64,000 nt of DNA from Dipteris shenzhenensis (taxonomy: Eukaryota > Polypodiophyta > Polypodiopsida > Gleicheniales). The notes under the pieces were generated by a model. It saw nothing but the letters and a program-made list of their open reading frames with translations, ran no database searches and was not told where the DNA came from. The number at the start of each line of letters is the position of its first letter. Within the stretch, counting starts at the first letter, position 1. Location: NCBI GenBank assembly GCA_047967505.1, contig CM106541.1; one strand, 5' to 3'. Below, one piece after another: positions 54,991-64,000 of this stretch. Both the position numbers and the translations under genes were made by a program.

Positions 54991-56100
54991 TAAATGCATA
55001 GAGATGCAAATCCGTATATGTTGACAGTGTTGTGTCATTTTGTATCTTAAAAATTTGACCAAGTACCAAAAAGCAATTGTAGGCCACCCTCCATCCACAA
55101 TTATAGATGTGGCTATTTGTTGACATATACAATTGTATATGTTGACAGTGTTGTGTCATTTTGTATCTCAAAAATTTGACCAAGTACCAAAAAGCAATTG
55201 TAGGCCACCCTCCATCCACAATTATAGATGTGGCTATTCTCTTGATGTGATACCTGACATGTTATATACTCTATTTGTTGTGCCAAGTCACATTGCCGCA
55301 TTACTGTGTCGATAGCACCTACTAACTTTCGAGCTGATCTGCACATCAAAACATATAACAACAGTGAATATGTGCATTGCATATCAATCTACATGTCAAG
55401 AAGTGACAACAAATGTAGTCTATACTTACTCTAACACAGTGCCATGGACGGATGTCATTGAGTTGGCAAAGAAGCACTTCTTTGCAAAGATGTCCACGAC
55501 TACCAGACTCCAATGTGAGCTGCATTATCAATAAAGAATAATTACTGTGTTTGAGACAATTCTAGCAATGCAATAGAAAAAGCAAGTAGGGTTTGATGCT
55601 TACTTCTCATAATATGCTGTAAAAATAACTTGTGCATCATTCATAGGAACGTGCTTCAACCACTTGCAAACATCCTCTATGGTTTCTTCTTTGTTACTAA
55701 GCACTTCCGAAATACGAGGATCGAGCATATATGAAACGCTTTGTATATTTTGCGGAAAATTTGCTATAACATTACTATATTTAAAAAAAAAGTATTAGCT
55801 TCTTGGGTTTAATCAAAATAAGCAAAGTATAAAGCCAAGGAAAAGGCTGCATCAAACCTGAGGATGGTTGTAATGACTTTGACATTAACCTCTTTCTTAG
55901 GATTCAAGAGGATTGAAATCTCTTCTTCACCAAATTCAAAAAAATGAGGTTGTTGTCGAATTAACAACATAGCAGTGAATGAACTTCCAATCTGCTCCAA
56001 TAGATTCATATTTTCATGACTCATCTTATTGAGAGAGTAGTCTACATCGTATTCTTCTTTACTTGCTATGTCTTCTACATCCTCCTTCTGCTATAAAAAT
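54991..56100 (-). pseudogene. P4 second Ulp1-like protease module
   Basis: Exon a about 56090-55860 (MSHENMNLLEQIGSSF, HFFEFGEEEISILLN, ITTILRF), exon b about 55770-55600 (YMLDPRISEVLSNKEETI, EDVCKWLKHV), exon c 55520-55430 (HWSLVVVDIFAKKCFFANSM) and exon d from about 55340 (SARKLVGAIDTVMRQCD, NSHIYNCGWRVAYNCFLVLG). The HW-x-L-x3-D and NCGWRVAYNC elements are both in frame here, making this the best preserved module, although Gln is 8 rather than 6 residues before Cys. The Cys segment is duplicated in tandem: 55016-55128 and 55137-55236 share ~100 bases. Confidence 0.68.
55016..55236 (-). repeat. ~100-bp tandem duplication of the protease Cys exon
   Basis: The same stretch (TGTTGACAGTGTTGTGTCAT, CAATTGTAGGCCACCCTCC, ATAGATGTGGCTATT) occurs twice, 120 bases apart, with about two differences. 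The second NCGWRVAYNC therefore sits inside the frame of the first. Confidence 0.85.
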
Positions 56101-56159
56101 ATAAAAAAGTTATGCGATGTACACATCCCAAATAAAGGCTTAAACAAGCAGATAAGGTT

Positions 56160-57690
56160 TCATACATGCTTTCATTAGAGTCAGTCTCTCCTCCGCTTGG
56201 AGCAAAATTTTAAAAAGTAAGGTTTCATACATGCTTTCATTAGAGTGAGTCTCTCCTCCTCTTGGAGGAAAAATTTAAAAAGTTATGAGATTTACACATC
56301 CCAAATAAAAATAAAGGTTTAAATAATCATAGAAGTATAAAGATAGCATGCTTTCATTAGACTCAGTCTCTTCTCCTCTTGGAGGAAAATATAAAAAAGT
56401 TATGAGATTTACACATCCCAATTAAAGGCTTGAACAAGCATACAAGTACAAAGATAAGGTTTTATACATGCTGCAATGTAGTCATATTTTCATGTTGTTT
56501 CCCAATGGTAGCAATTAGACGCTGAATACTCTCAGCCCGAAATGCTAGCAGATCGGCTTCTGTATATGATTCCATTTTGACTGGTAACTCCAAATCAAAA
56601 ATCTCTCTAAGAAACAACATGCAGTTGTAGGCAACTCTCCACCCACAGCTGTGCCCATCTTTTTGCTCCACTGGCAGACGTCTTTTGAATTCTACTTGGT
56701 CTTGTTGCTCCGTGGTTGTTCTGACAGCAGATACTAGCCGATATGCAGCACTGTCCATCATGACATATTAACTATATTGATATGTCATGATCATAAGATA
56801 CAAAATAAGAAAGTATCAAAAATATTAAGAGAATAATTACCTTGGGGAGTTGGCATGATAGCCTTCCATTGAATTCACAAACCACAAATGGTTGAGTTCA
56901 AGGTCCCAGATGATCAGACTCTAATGTGAGCTACACGACCAGAATAAAAATGATTATTGTTTTATACAAACTTGCCAAAGAAATAGTAAAAATAAGGTTA
57001 GAGTTGATACTTACGCCTCATGATAAGGCATAAAGATGACTCGCACCCCATCTAAACTCAAAGGGCTTAACCAGGTACAAACATCTTCTATAGTCTTTTG
57101 AGGAGAGCTAAGAATAGAAGAAAGGAGAGCATCGAGCATGTACACACGATGCTGCACTGCACTAGGAAGCTGAGAAATAACTACACTGCACCAAGAAATA
57201 AACAAACGTTAGCTCATAGAATTGATTTGCATTCTGCACTACGAAACTGATATATAACTACATTGTAAATAAATAAACAAATGTTAGCTCATTGAAGTAG
57301 CAACAAATAAACAAATGTTACCTGAGAATGGCCAAGATAACATTGTCATTAACCTCTTTTAAAGGATTGGAGAGGATTGAAACCTCCTCTCTACCAAAGC
57401 TCAAATACTGAGGTTTTTGTTTCAAAACGATCCTAACTTCAAATGAGCTCTCCATTTTATCCAATGCAACTAAATTTGCAGAATGGGTCTCTGTCATAGC
57501 TTGTATTCTATGTTTGGGGTCATTCTGCTTTTCCATGGTGTCTTTAAAGCTCTTGTGCTCATGGGATTCTTCAATCAAATTTAGAGGTGGTTGCATTGTT
57601 GAAGTAGAAGGGAGTGCCTCCATATTGACTTCATCCATTTCTTCTCCCTCTATTGCTTGTAAACAAATATGAGAGATTAGATTCATTATC
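56160..57690 (-). pseudogene. P4 first Ulp1-like protease module
   Basis: Exon a 57658-57322 (EGEEMDEVNMEALPSTS, PQYLSFGREEVSILSN, EVNDNVILAILR), exon b about 57180-57020 (VYMLDALLSSILSSPQKTI), exon c about 56926-56842, exon d 56755-56461 (VEQKDGHSCGWRVAYNC). In exon c the Trp after the catalytic His is TAG (CAT TAG AGT); other copies have TGG, so this is a G-to-A change. Everything else is intact. Downstream, ~65-bp purine-rich repeats (56160-56400) mirror those at 3780-4060 and 5460-5700. It corresponds to the two tandem units of P1. Confidence 0.72.
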
Positions 57691-57729
57691 TTTAAATTTA
57701 AATCTTATTTAAAAAATTGTATTTAGTTG

Positions 57730-60307
57730 AGAAATAGAGAGTTCATACCGCTAAGTATTGTCGTAGTGGCCTTTTTTCATAACCCTGCGAGCCATAATTA
57801 TCAAAGAAGGCAGCATCATGTTTGTCTTCATCCACCAACCTCTCTCTGAACGGGTCATGTAAGTCCATCTTTTTATCATCATCAACTGGGACATTATGAT
57901 CTTCAAGGTAATCATCCATGTCATCAGTGTCCTTGTGGTCTATCTCTTTTTCATAGCCTGTGGTTAGATCTGCTTGAAGCTAAAAATAAGCCATGAAATG
58001 CTTATTTTCAATAATATTTGTGGAGTTGCCTTTTTTGAGGAGATCCTCAAATAAATATCACATCCTACACAAGGTGACCTCCCAACTTGCCGGTAGCAAA
58101 TTCTCCATCGTGGTAAGCAAGAGACTCCCACTTTTTGCAGGACTTCCATAGTTGTTTTTTTGATAATGTATGGACCTGGGAATATCTTGCTCTTCTAGCA
58201 TCAATCTCAAATTATTTGAATTCCCTCTTATGTTCTTTTGTAAGGAGTGATCAGGGTTGCAACTTTGCATACACAGAAAGAATGATTCAAGAGATTGAAT
58301 CGCTATGCCACATTCTCTCTTGCCTCTCTTTGCTGCATAAACACCACTATAGATCTTCAAATCTGATGAATATGCTCGCTCTAGAGTAACCTGCATGGCT
58401 TCTTTGTCTTTTTTATCAACAAAAATGACAATGTTGCAAATTGCCACTTTGCTAATGGTGGTATATACTATTCTATCAATGAAGTTATGGATATCATCGC
58501 TAGAAACTTCATTGATAAAGAATAGTTGTGGCTTATCCCATGCTGACTCATTCTTGAAGAAGTCATCTTCTGAGACTCCCCTAAAGTTCACAAGCTTTCC
58601 AGACTCTGCCGTAACCTCTACATTGAATTGAAAGCTTTGGTGCATATCTGTCGGCATCCTTATCTTGCTGATTAATCTTTCCACATATGCAACCACCTGT
58701 TGTGGGATTTCTTTTCTCATATAAGAGGTTACTATTTCTGACCCATCTTCATCCTTTTTAATCCACCTGTTTGCCCATAGCTTTATCTTGGGTGTTGACA
58801 AAGAAGCTATATGCTTCACCACATTATAGTCAATGTTACAATGAGTAAGTGGAATTTGTTTCTCTGACAGCAAATACTTAATGGCACTATGCACCGCATC
58901 ACGCCTCACCTGTACATTGATGCATTCTTCCATGCAGTAGTCTTTGTCTTTTTTTCCAAAAAACCATTCTTTCTTTAAAATTTTTTGTGCTGCCATGGAT
59001 GCATACTTGTCAGGTAAGTACTTTATAGGCCTCCACATCCTTGTCGTCAACTCCTTCTTATCCATTACCTTTGACTTTTCGGAGATAAACAAAGGAGCTT
59101 CATAGGTCAACTATCCACGCTCACAAGCAATACACGTTTCAAGCATCTCATTGAGAACACTTCAACAGGACGAAATATGATAGAAGTGTAGTTGGCATAT
59201 CTGTCCCTCACCACCTTGAGGCTTGTCATACTTTCTTCTCGTTCTTGAGTTCCCCTAGGCACAACTACACTCAAGGAAGTATAGAAGTTCGTGAGTGTGT
59301 CGGCGTCTGCTTTTGTGACCTTTTGCTTCAAATTAGGATTTGGAGAACCAAATGTTGTCCATATAACCCTTGCCTTCTGTAAGACCTCTGATGTTGAGGA
59401 TATCTTACGCTTTTCATGGACATAATGATTAAGTCTTTCGGACTTAATCAAATACTTGATCTCATGCTTGAATATACAAATTGTTGCACGATAATAATGG
59501 AATGAACTTATCTTTGCAAATTGTTCTGAAGTGAGTCTTTTGACCTCCTTTGCTTCCTTTGTGATCTGATTACAAGCATAAGCCCAATGTTGACCATCAA
59601 TGGGCTAGAATCTGCAATGAAGGAGGAATTCCTTCTTTGCTTCCTTTAGCATATTCTCACCTTGTGCCTCTTCGCCTTGTTCATGTGGAATATTTTTAAG
59701 AGTGTCTTTAAAGAATCGACTGAAGGTTTCCTCGAAATGTTAGGCTCTGTAAATGTTATTTGATCCAGAAAACTATTTTTGATTGGACAAAAGATTATTG
59801 GGCGCAAGACCACATTGCTTGCCACAGGTTTCTTACCATCTCTCAAAGCCTCGTATATTTGCAGTGCATAGGATATATCAAGGCTTCGGCTATTAGTAAA
59901 GACAGCTGCAGCTTCCACATCTTTGGCATTCACAAACCACGTCCTTTGACCCCAGATATATCCCACATCATCATCTGTAACTGCTTCATTAAGATGCAGA
60001 TTAAGATTTTTGATTGATGTGAGTTCATCCTGACCATCTTCAGCCTCGGGTTTTGAGTCTTCTTCATCTTTCTCTTCTTTTAACCGTTTTTTATCCACAT
60101 TATCTCTCTCTACAGTGGGACGATGCCTTTTTTTACTGCTTGGAACTGTGGCTCTTGCAGTACTAGCCTTTTGCATTTCACGTCGTGGTTTGCTAGCAAG
60201 AGCTTCTAGCATAACTACAGTGGATCGACCTTGATCTTCTTCAATTTTTTTTAATTCCCGTGCACTCAAGGCTTGTGTTTCATCATCCTTAGTTACATCC
60301 ACCAGTT
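57730..60307 (-). pseudogene. P-family copy P4, main part (inverted twin of P1)
   Basis: Nearly identical to 1-2480 in reverse orientation (about 95% where compared). The frame enters at the solo LTR junction (ELVDVTKDDETQALSAREL), passes the acidic and basic region, GYIWGQRTWFV, AAVFTNSRSL, and breaks near 59735 (frameshift). It then continues IKSERLNHYVHEKRKI, TSLKVVRDRYANYTSII (about 59200), has a 2-base insertion near 59148 and a TAG at 59111-59113, and runs 59110-58058 to a TGA in CRM. The central blocks (KEWFFGKKDKD, WDKPQLFFINEV, IVIFVDKKDKE) are all present. The acidic tail ends at about 57780 with GS-QGYEKRPL instead of the stop seen in P1. A possible donor GTATGA (57748) would join it to the protease exons. 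Not functional as it stands. Confidence 0.78.
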
Positions 60308-60999
60308 CTGTAAGAAAATAGTATGCAGCGGAAGATAACAACAAAACGCAAGTACACGATGGAAAGCTGGAGAGAATACAAAAATTCTGATATACCAAAC
60401 TGCTGATACAACTGATGGTTGGCTGTCCACCCGTGCGCTCTACAGACAGAGCTTCGATGGTGATCTAGACAGATGCTGGACGGAGGACTATGAGCGTGAA
60501 GAACTGGTGATCTGATGATAGGGGGTGGCCACTTATATAGTGTAAGTGGTTGACGGTCGGCCCTGTAATAGGCAGTCGGCCTAATAGACAGTCGGCCTGG
60601 AAGACCAACCGACCCTTCAGAAAACATGCCGTCGGGCAGATGAAGGATCGCGCATAGGTCATACCGTCGGGCAGATGAAGGATCGCCCCCGGACCCTGCC
60701 GCTGGGGGCTTTGCCCCCAGACCCCCACCGGGGGCCTGCGGCCCCCGAACCCCCTGCTATCGGGGGGGCTATCGCCCCCCCGAACCCCCCCTTTGTGCAG
60801 ACGGGTATCTACTCTTGGCTCCTAAGCCGTCTCATAACCATCTGGTCTACTCTAAGACCCCTTCCAGTGTCTAAACTGGGGATCCCTCCCAATATCTGAT
60901 ACCCATCATAGCTTCTCCTCATATGGGGGCCTTACAACATTGGGTACACAGAATATTGGTGGGTTACATGAGAGGTGGACATTTGAGCTAACTCTAACA
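60308..60999 (-). mobile_element. Solo LTR (692 bp) splitting P4, with target duplication AGTTC
   Basis: TGTAAGAAAATAG (60308) to CTCTAACA (60999), that is TGTTAGAG...TTCTTACA on the minus strand, flanked by AGTTC at 60303-60307 and 61000-61004. A TATA box CACTATATAAG lies at 60531-60542 on the minus strand. No internal element sequence is present, so this is a solo LTR formed by LTR-LTR recombination. Removing it with one AGTTC joins the two halves of P4 in frame (EHERKLLEQ + ELVDVTKDD). The sequence is related to the LTR at 7853-8651. It contains a GC-rich inverted-repeat block at 60700-60790. Confidence 0.92.
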
Positions 61000-61410
61000 A
61001 GTTCTTGCTCTAGAAGTTTGCGCTCATGTTCTACATATTTGTGACAGTGTGCCTCTTCTTCTTGTCCCTGCATCGAAGTCTGAGCTTTTTGATCTCCGTC
61101 ATGTGAAGATCCTTGAATATGAGGAGCATATTGTGCATCCTGAAAGTACTAAAACATTATCTTTGCATGCATCCTTTTTGCCACCACACTAGGAAATTGA
61201 TCCCAAGTATATGAAAGAGCCTCCAATGCACTTTGCAGCTCTGGAAACTTTGATGGTTGAGGAGGAGGCATCACAAAGGTCTTTGAGTCTCTCCTTGACA
61301 CAACAAAATGAAGACCGCCAACTTCAAGATCTGAACTCTTTGTAAAAATATCCATACAAGTCTCTTTTGGCTCTATCATTATGCCTACTACAAGGCTTGA
61401 AGTCATATCT
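61000..61410 (-). pseudogene. P4 upstream part, displaced by the solo LTR
   Basis: From 61406: MTSSLVVGIMIEPKETCMD, SSDLEVGGLHFVVSRRDSK, ELQSALEALSYTWDQFPSVV (similar to LSALEAFKKMWDAFPSGG of P2), then a TAG at 61149-61151 and QDAQYAPHIQGSSHDGDQ, EHERKLLEQE up to the AGTTC. The first exon may begin upstream beyond 61410. This shows that the N-terminal part present in P2 is also present in P4. Confidence 0.68.
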
Positions 61411-61477
61411 TTTTTGAGGAAAGTAGCATTGTTGACTCTGTGCCAACATGAACTTATGAAGAAAGAGAAGGTGATAC

Positions 61478-61770
61478 AACTTTGTGATACAACTTTGTGT
61501 TACAACTTCTAGACACAACTTTATGTTACAACTTTGTGACACAACTTTGTGTTACAACTTTGTGTTACAACTTTGTGACACAACTTTGTGTTACGACTTT
61601 GTGTTACGACTTTGTGTAACAACTTTGTGTAACAACTTTGTGTAACAACTTTGTGTTACAACTTTGTGTTACAACTTCTACATGTAGAGAGAGAGGGTGT
61701 TACAACTTTGTGTTACAACTTTGTGATACAACTTTGTGTTACAACTTTGTGATACGACTTTGTGTTACAT
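61478..61770 (-). repeat. 13-bp minisatellite (TTTGTGTTACAAC)n
   Basis: About 20 units of TTTGTG(T/A)(T/A)ACAAC in tandem, interrupted by ATGTAGAGAGAGAGGG at 61680-61700. It may be the left edge of the LTR that follows. Confidence 0.88.
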
Positions 61771-62626
61771 GCAGAGAGAGAAGCTCTCCAACTTGTATAA
61801 ATACCCCATAATGGAATGAAGCCCACACTCTTGGGGCATTGTGTTGAGTCTACATTGGTATTCCAAGCATTTGTCTCAAGTGTCCATGCTTCCTTGCACT
61901 GCACGTCCAAAAGCATGTCCTAACCTTGCAACCCTTTCTCCCCTCTCCTCCAACCCTGCAACCCACCCTCTCCCTCTTCTCCTCCTCCTCCCTCCTCCTC
62001 CTCCTCCTCCTCCTCTCCTCCTCCTCCTCCCCTCTCCTCCCTCTCCCTCCTCCTCTTCCCTCCTCCTCCTTCCTCCTCTTTCTCTTCCTTCACCCATGCT
62101 CTTACACCTTCTTCCTCTCCCACTCCTATGCTTTCCTAAACTCTTATACTCCATGATCTACGAGGGAGACGAGTTCTCCACCATGTATTCTACTCTGAAC
62201 CTTGCATCCTCCCTCTAACCCTGGACTCCTTCTAAACCTTGGACCTCCTTCTAAACCCTGGAACTCTTTCTGAACCCTGGAACCTCCTTCTGAACCCTGG
62301 AACTTCTCCTAAACCCTTGAACTCTTTCTAAACCCTACAACCTCCTTCTGAACCCTTAAACTCCTCCTAAACCCTACAACCCCCAATGAAGGCGAAAGCC
62401 TTCATTACCCCAACAACAATGGTTTACGTGCCTTTTACACATGCTTGCATTTTGTTTACTCACCACACTTAAGCCTACGTCTCTCACCGGAACACGACTC
62501 GAGGTCCTAAGCTACACATATACTACAACGACAATCCCAATATATCTGTAGGTGACAAAAAGCCTCGGAACACTACAACATAGAATACCCAGCTCTTCCT
62601 ACGAAAGCAGTAGGAAAGAGCCAACA
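61771..62626 (+). mobile_element. LTR of a Ty3/gypsy (Tat/Athila-like) element, left edge uncertain
   Basis: The right boundary is exact: GAGCCAACA ends at 62626 and the primer site begins. A TATA box lies at 61797-61803 (TATAAAT). A C/T-rich leader runs 61925-62100, and a ~25-bp repeat of (A/T)AACCCTGGA(A/C)(C/T)TCCTTCT occurs about seven times (62213-62350). The start may be anywhere from 61478 to 61790; no second LTR is inside the window. Confidence 0.6.
62385..62406 (+). other. Perfect 9-bp hairpin with GAAA tetraloop
   Basis: AATGAAGGC GAAA GCCTTCATT. It lies in the transcribed part of the LTR, about 590 bases after the TATA box, so it would be present in the element RNA. Confidence 0.75.
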
Positions 62627-62645
62627 TTTGGCGCCGCTGTCGGGG
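62627..62645 (+). promoter_or_regulatory. Primer binding site of the gypsy element
   Basis: TTTGGCGCCGCTGTCGGGG follows the LTR end. It differs by about two bases from TTTGGCGCCGTTGCCGGGG, the Tat/Athila/Ogre-type primer site (arginine tRNA). It identifies the lineage and the plus orientation. Confidence 0.75.
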
Positions 62646-63300
62646 AGGCTAGCGTCTCAAGTAGCGAGCAAACATGCGTAGGTAGGTGTAAAACAAGTCA
62701 CTACTTCAAACTTTCACGCACATACCACTCAAGGGCAAGGAGAGTAAAATTTTTTTTTTCCAAATCTAGCCAAACATATCAACCCCAAACATCCACTTTG
62801 GGTTACTACCTTAAGAAATTTTCTTAATTTCTTAAATAAAAGCCACATGATGTACAATTAGGCTAGGTAGTGGACACGGTTGCATAGAGCTTTCAATTAC
62901 GATCATTTTACCTTTTTACAGAAAGGCAAACCGAGCTCTCCATAAAGAGTTATGGCTCGGGAAGAGTTTAGGGTTAAACCCTAAACCTAAACCCTAAACC
63001 TAAAATCCAAACCTATAAAAACCTACTCCACCCCCCCTCATTCTTCATCTTTCACTTTTTGCCTCCATTCTCTTCCACCTTCCGAGCCCCACGCAAGACA
63101 CTCCTCCCTCTCCATCGACCACCCCCTTACTCCTATCCTCGCCATGTAAGTGACATCGAGCCCTTCTCGCAGCGATGACCTAGCCTTCCACCCACCGTCC
63201 ATTGTTCCGCAACAATCCCGTTACATCGAGAAAGACTTGGAGAGCGTCAGGTAACCACATCTCCTTGCTTTTCAATTTCCATCTTTCAGTTTTTTTTTTG
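62646..63300 (+). other. 5' untranslated region of the gypsy element
   Basis: No long frame is seen. It includes telomere-like words (TTTAGGGTTAAACCCTAAACC) at 62970-63000, a short inverted repeat. A frame from about 63150 (SPSRSDDLAFHPPSIVPQQ) might be the beginning of gag, ending at 63250 near GTAACC, a donor-like site. Confidence 0.35.
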
Positions 63301-63304
63301 TTGC

Positions 63305-64000
63305 TCTTATACCCCTCCCCCCCTCCACCACCACCTCCCACTCTCCCCCTCCCCCTCCACCTCCCCCTTCATCTCCCCCTCCCCCCTCCCCCTTCATCTC
63401 CCCCTCCCCCCTCCCCCTCCCCCTCCATCCCCACCTCCCCCTCCCCCTCCACCACCACCTCCCCCTTCATCTCCCCGTCCCTCCTCCCCCTCCCCCTCCA
63501 TCCCCACTTCCCCCTCCCCCTCCACCACCACCTCCCCCTTCATCTCCCCCTCCCCCTCTCCCTCCCCCTCCTCCCCTCTCCCCCCACCACCACCGACCCC
63601 TCTCCCCCTCCCCCTCCACCACCACCTCCCCTTTCCCCCCACCACCACCTCCCCCTCTCCCCCTCCCCCTCCACCACCCCCTTCCCCTCTCCCCCTCCCC
63701 CTCCACCTTCTCTCTCCTTTCTCTCTCCTCTCTCCCCTTTTTCCCCTCTCTCTCTCTCTTCTCTCTCTCCACATTCCCCCTCACTCTCTCCTCTCTCCCC
63801 TCGTTCTCTCTCCCACCCCCTCTCTCTCTCACTCTCTCCTCTCTCCCCCTCGTTCCCTCACCCCCCCCCCTCTCTCTCTCTCTCACTCTCCCTTCTCTTC
63901 CCCCTTACGCCCGCCCCTCACTCCTCATCCCGCCCCCCTCTCCTCTCTCTCCCGTTTACCCCCTCCCCCTTATTCCCCCCTCCCCCTTATTCCCCCTCTC
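63305..64000. repeat. C-rich microsatellite (CCCCCTCC / CTCTCT)
   Basis: Strand-asymmetric C/T tract with CCACCACC and CCATCC interruptions, e.g. CCACCTCCCCCTTCATCTCC repeated from 63335 to 63550, then CTCTCTCT runs from 63740. Open frames on the minus strand here (Gly/Arg/Glu only) are artefacts. The tract continues past the window end. Confidence 0.85.

Noticed and set aside
63394-63886. Gly/Arg/Glu open frames at the window end
   Set aside because: Same artefact in a C/T microsatellite read on the minus strand.
1-64000. tRNA, rRNA or snoRNA genes
   Set aside because: No cloverleaf with the GGTTCGAAT-type arm, and no rRNA core sequences, were noticed on either strand by reading; a covariance-model scan would be decisive.

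Overview
The window looks like nuclear DNA of a land plant (streptophyte). It is a retrotransposon- and transposon-dense intergenic block with no intact host gene that I can defend. The evidence is Ty1/copia elements with an initiator-Met-tRNA type primer site (TGGTATCAGAGC and variants), a Tat/Athila-like Ty3/gypsy primer site (TGGCGCCG...), CACTA (TNP2) transposase exons, plant-type CCCTAAA/TTTAGGG repeats, and GT-AG introns. I cannot name the species. No rRNA, tRNA, CRISPR array or prokaryotic operon was seen.

Layout. 1-6.2 kb (+): copy P1 of an unrecognised multi-domain gene family (called the P family here), followed by two and a half Ulp1-like protease modules. 6.8-7.3 kb: a small unidentified exon pair. 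7.9-13 kb: a copia element with a gag-only LTR element (9975-12575) nested inside it. 13-14.3 kb: a Ty3/gypsy pol remnant hit by a MITE. 14.4-23.5 kb: two CACTA copies, each with TNP2 on the minus strand diverging from a plus-strand leader or gene. 24.2-24.6 kb: fragment of a DUF7869-type transposase. 25.6-29.3 kb (-): copy P2. 29.6-35 kb: a strange repeat province of strand-asymmetric C-rich/G-rich DNA, a ~123-bp tandem repeat, and a palindrome array bracketed by telomere-like blocks; one TGTTGC..GCAACA core recurs through it. 35-38.8 kb (+): a near full-length DUF7869-type transposase frame broken only by in-frame stops. 38.8-43.5 kb: inverted repeats and LTR debris. 43.5-47 kb (-): copia A. 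47.3-51.15 kb (-): copy P3. 51.15-52.85 kb (-): copia B. 53.7-61.4 kb (-): copy P4 with three protease modules, split by a solo LTR with target-site duplication. 61.7-64 kb: LTR and 5' leader of a Tat-like gypsy element, then C-rich repeats.

P1 and P4 are about 95% identical where compared and lie in opposite orientation at the two ends, so the window is almost wholly enclosed by a giant inverted repeat. The P family is the most interesting content. It has a conserved N-terminal region, a central region whose last part resembles a degenerate N4/N6-type DNA methyltransferase by eye, and repeated C-terminal Ulp1-like cysteine protease modules. All four copies are damaged. Many of the stops look like C-to-T (or G-to-A) changes, as expected for methylated, silenced elements.
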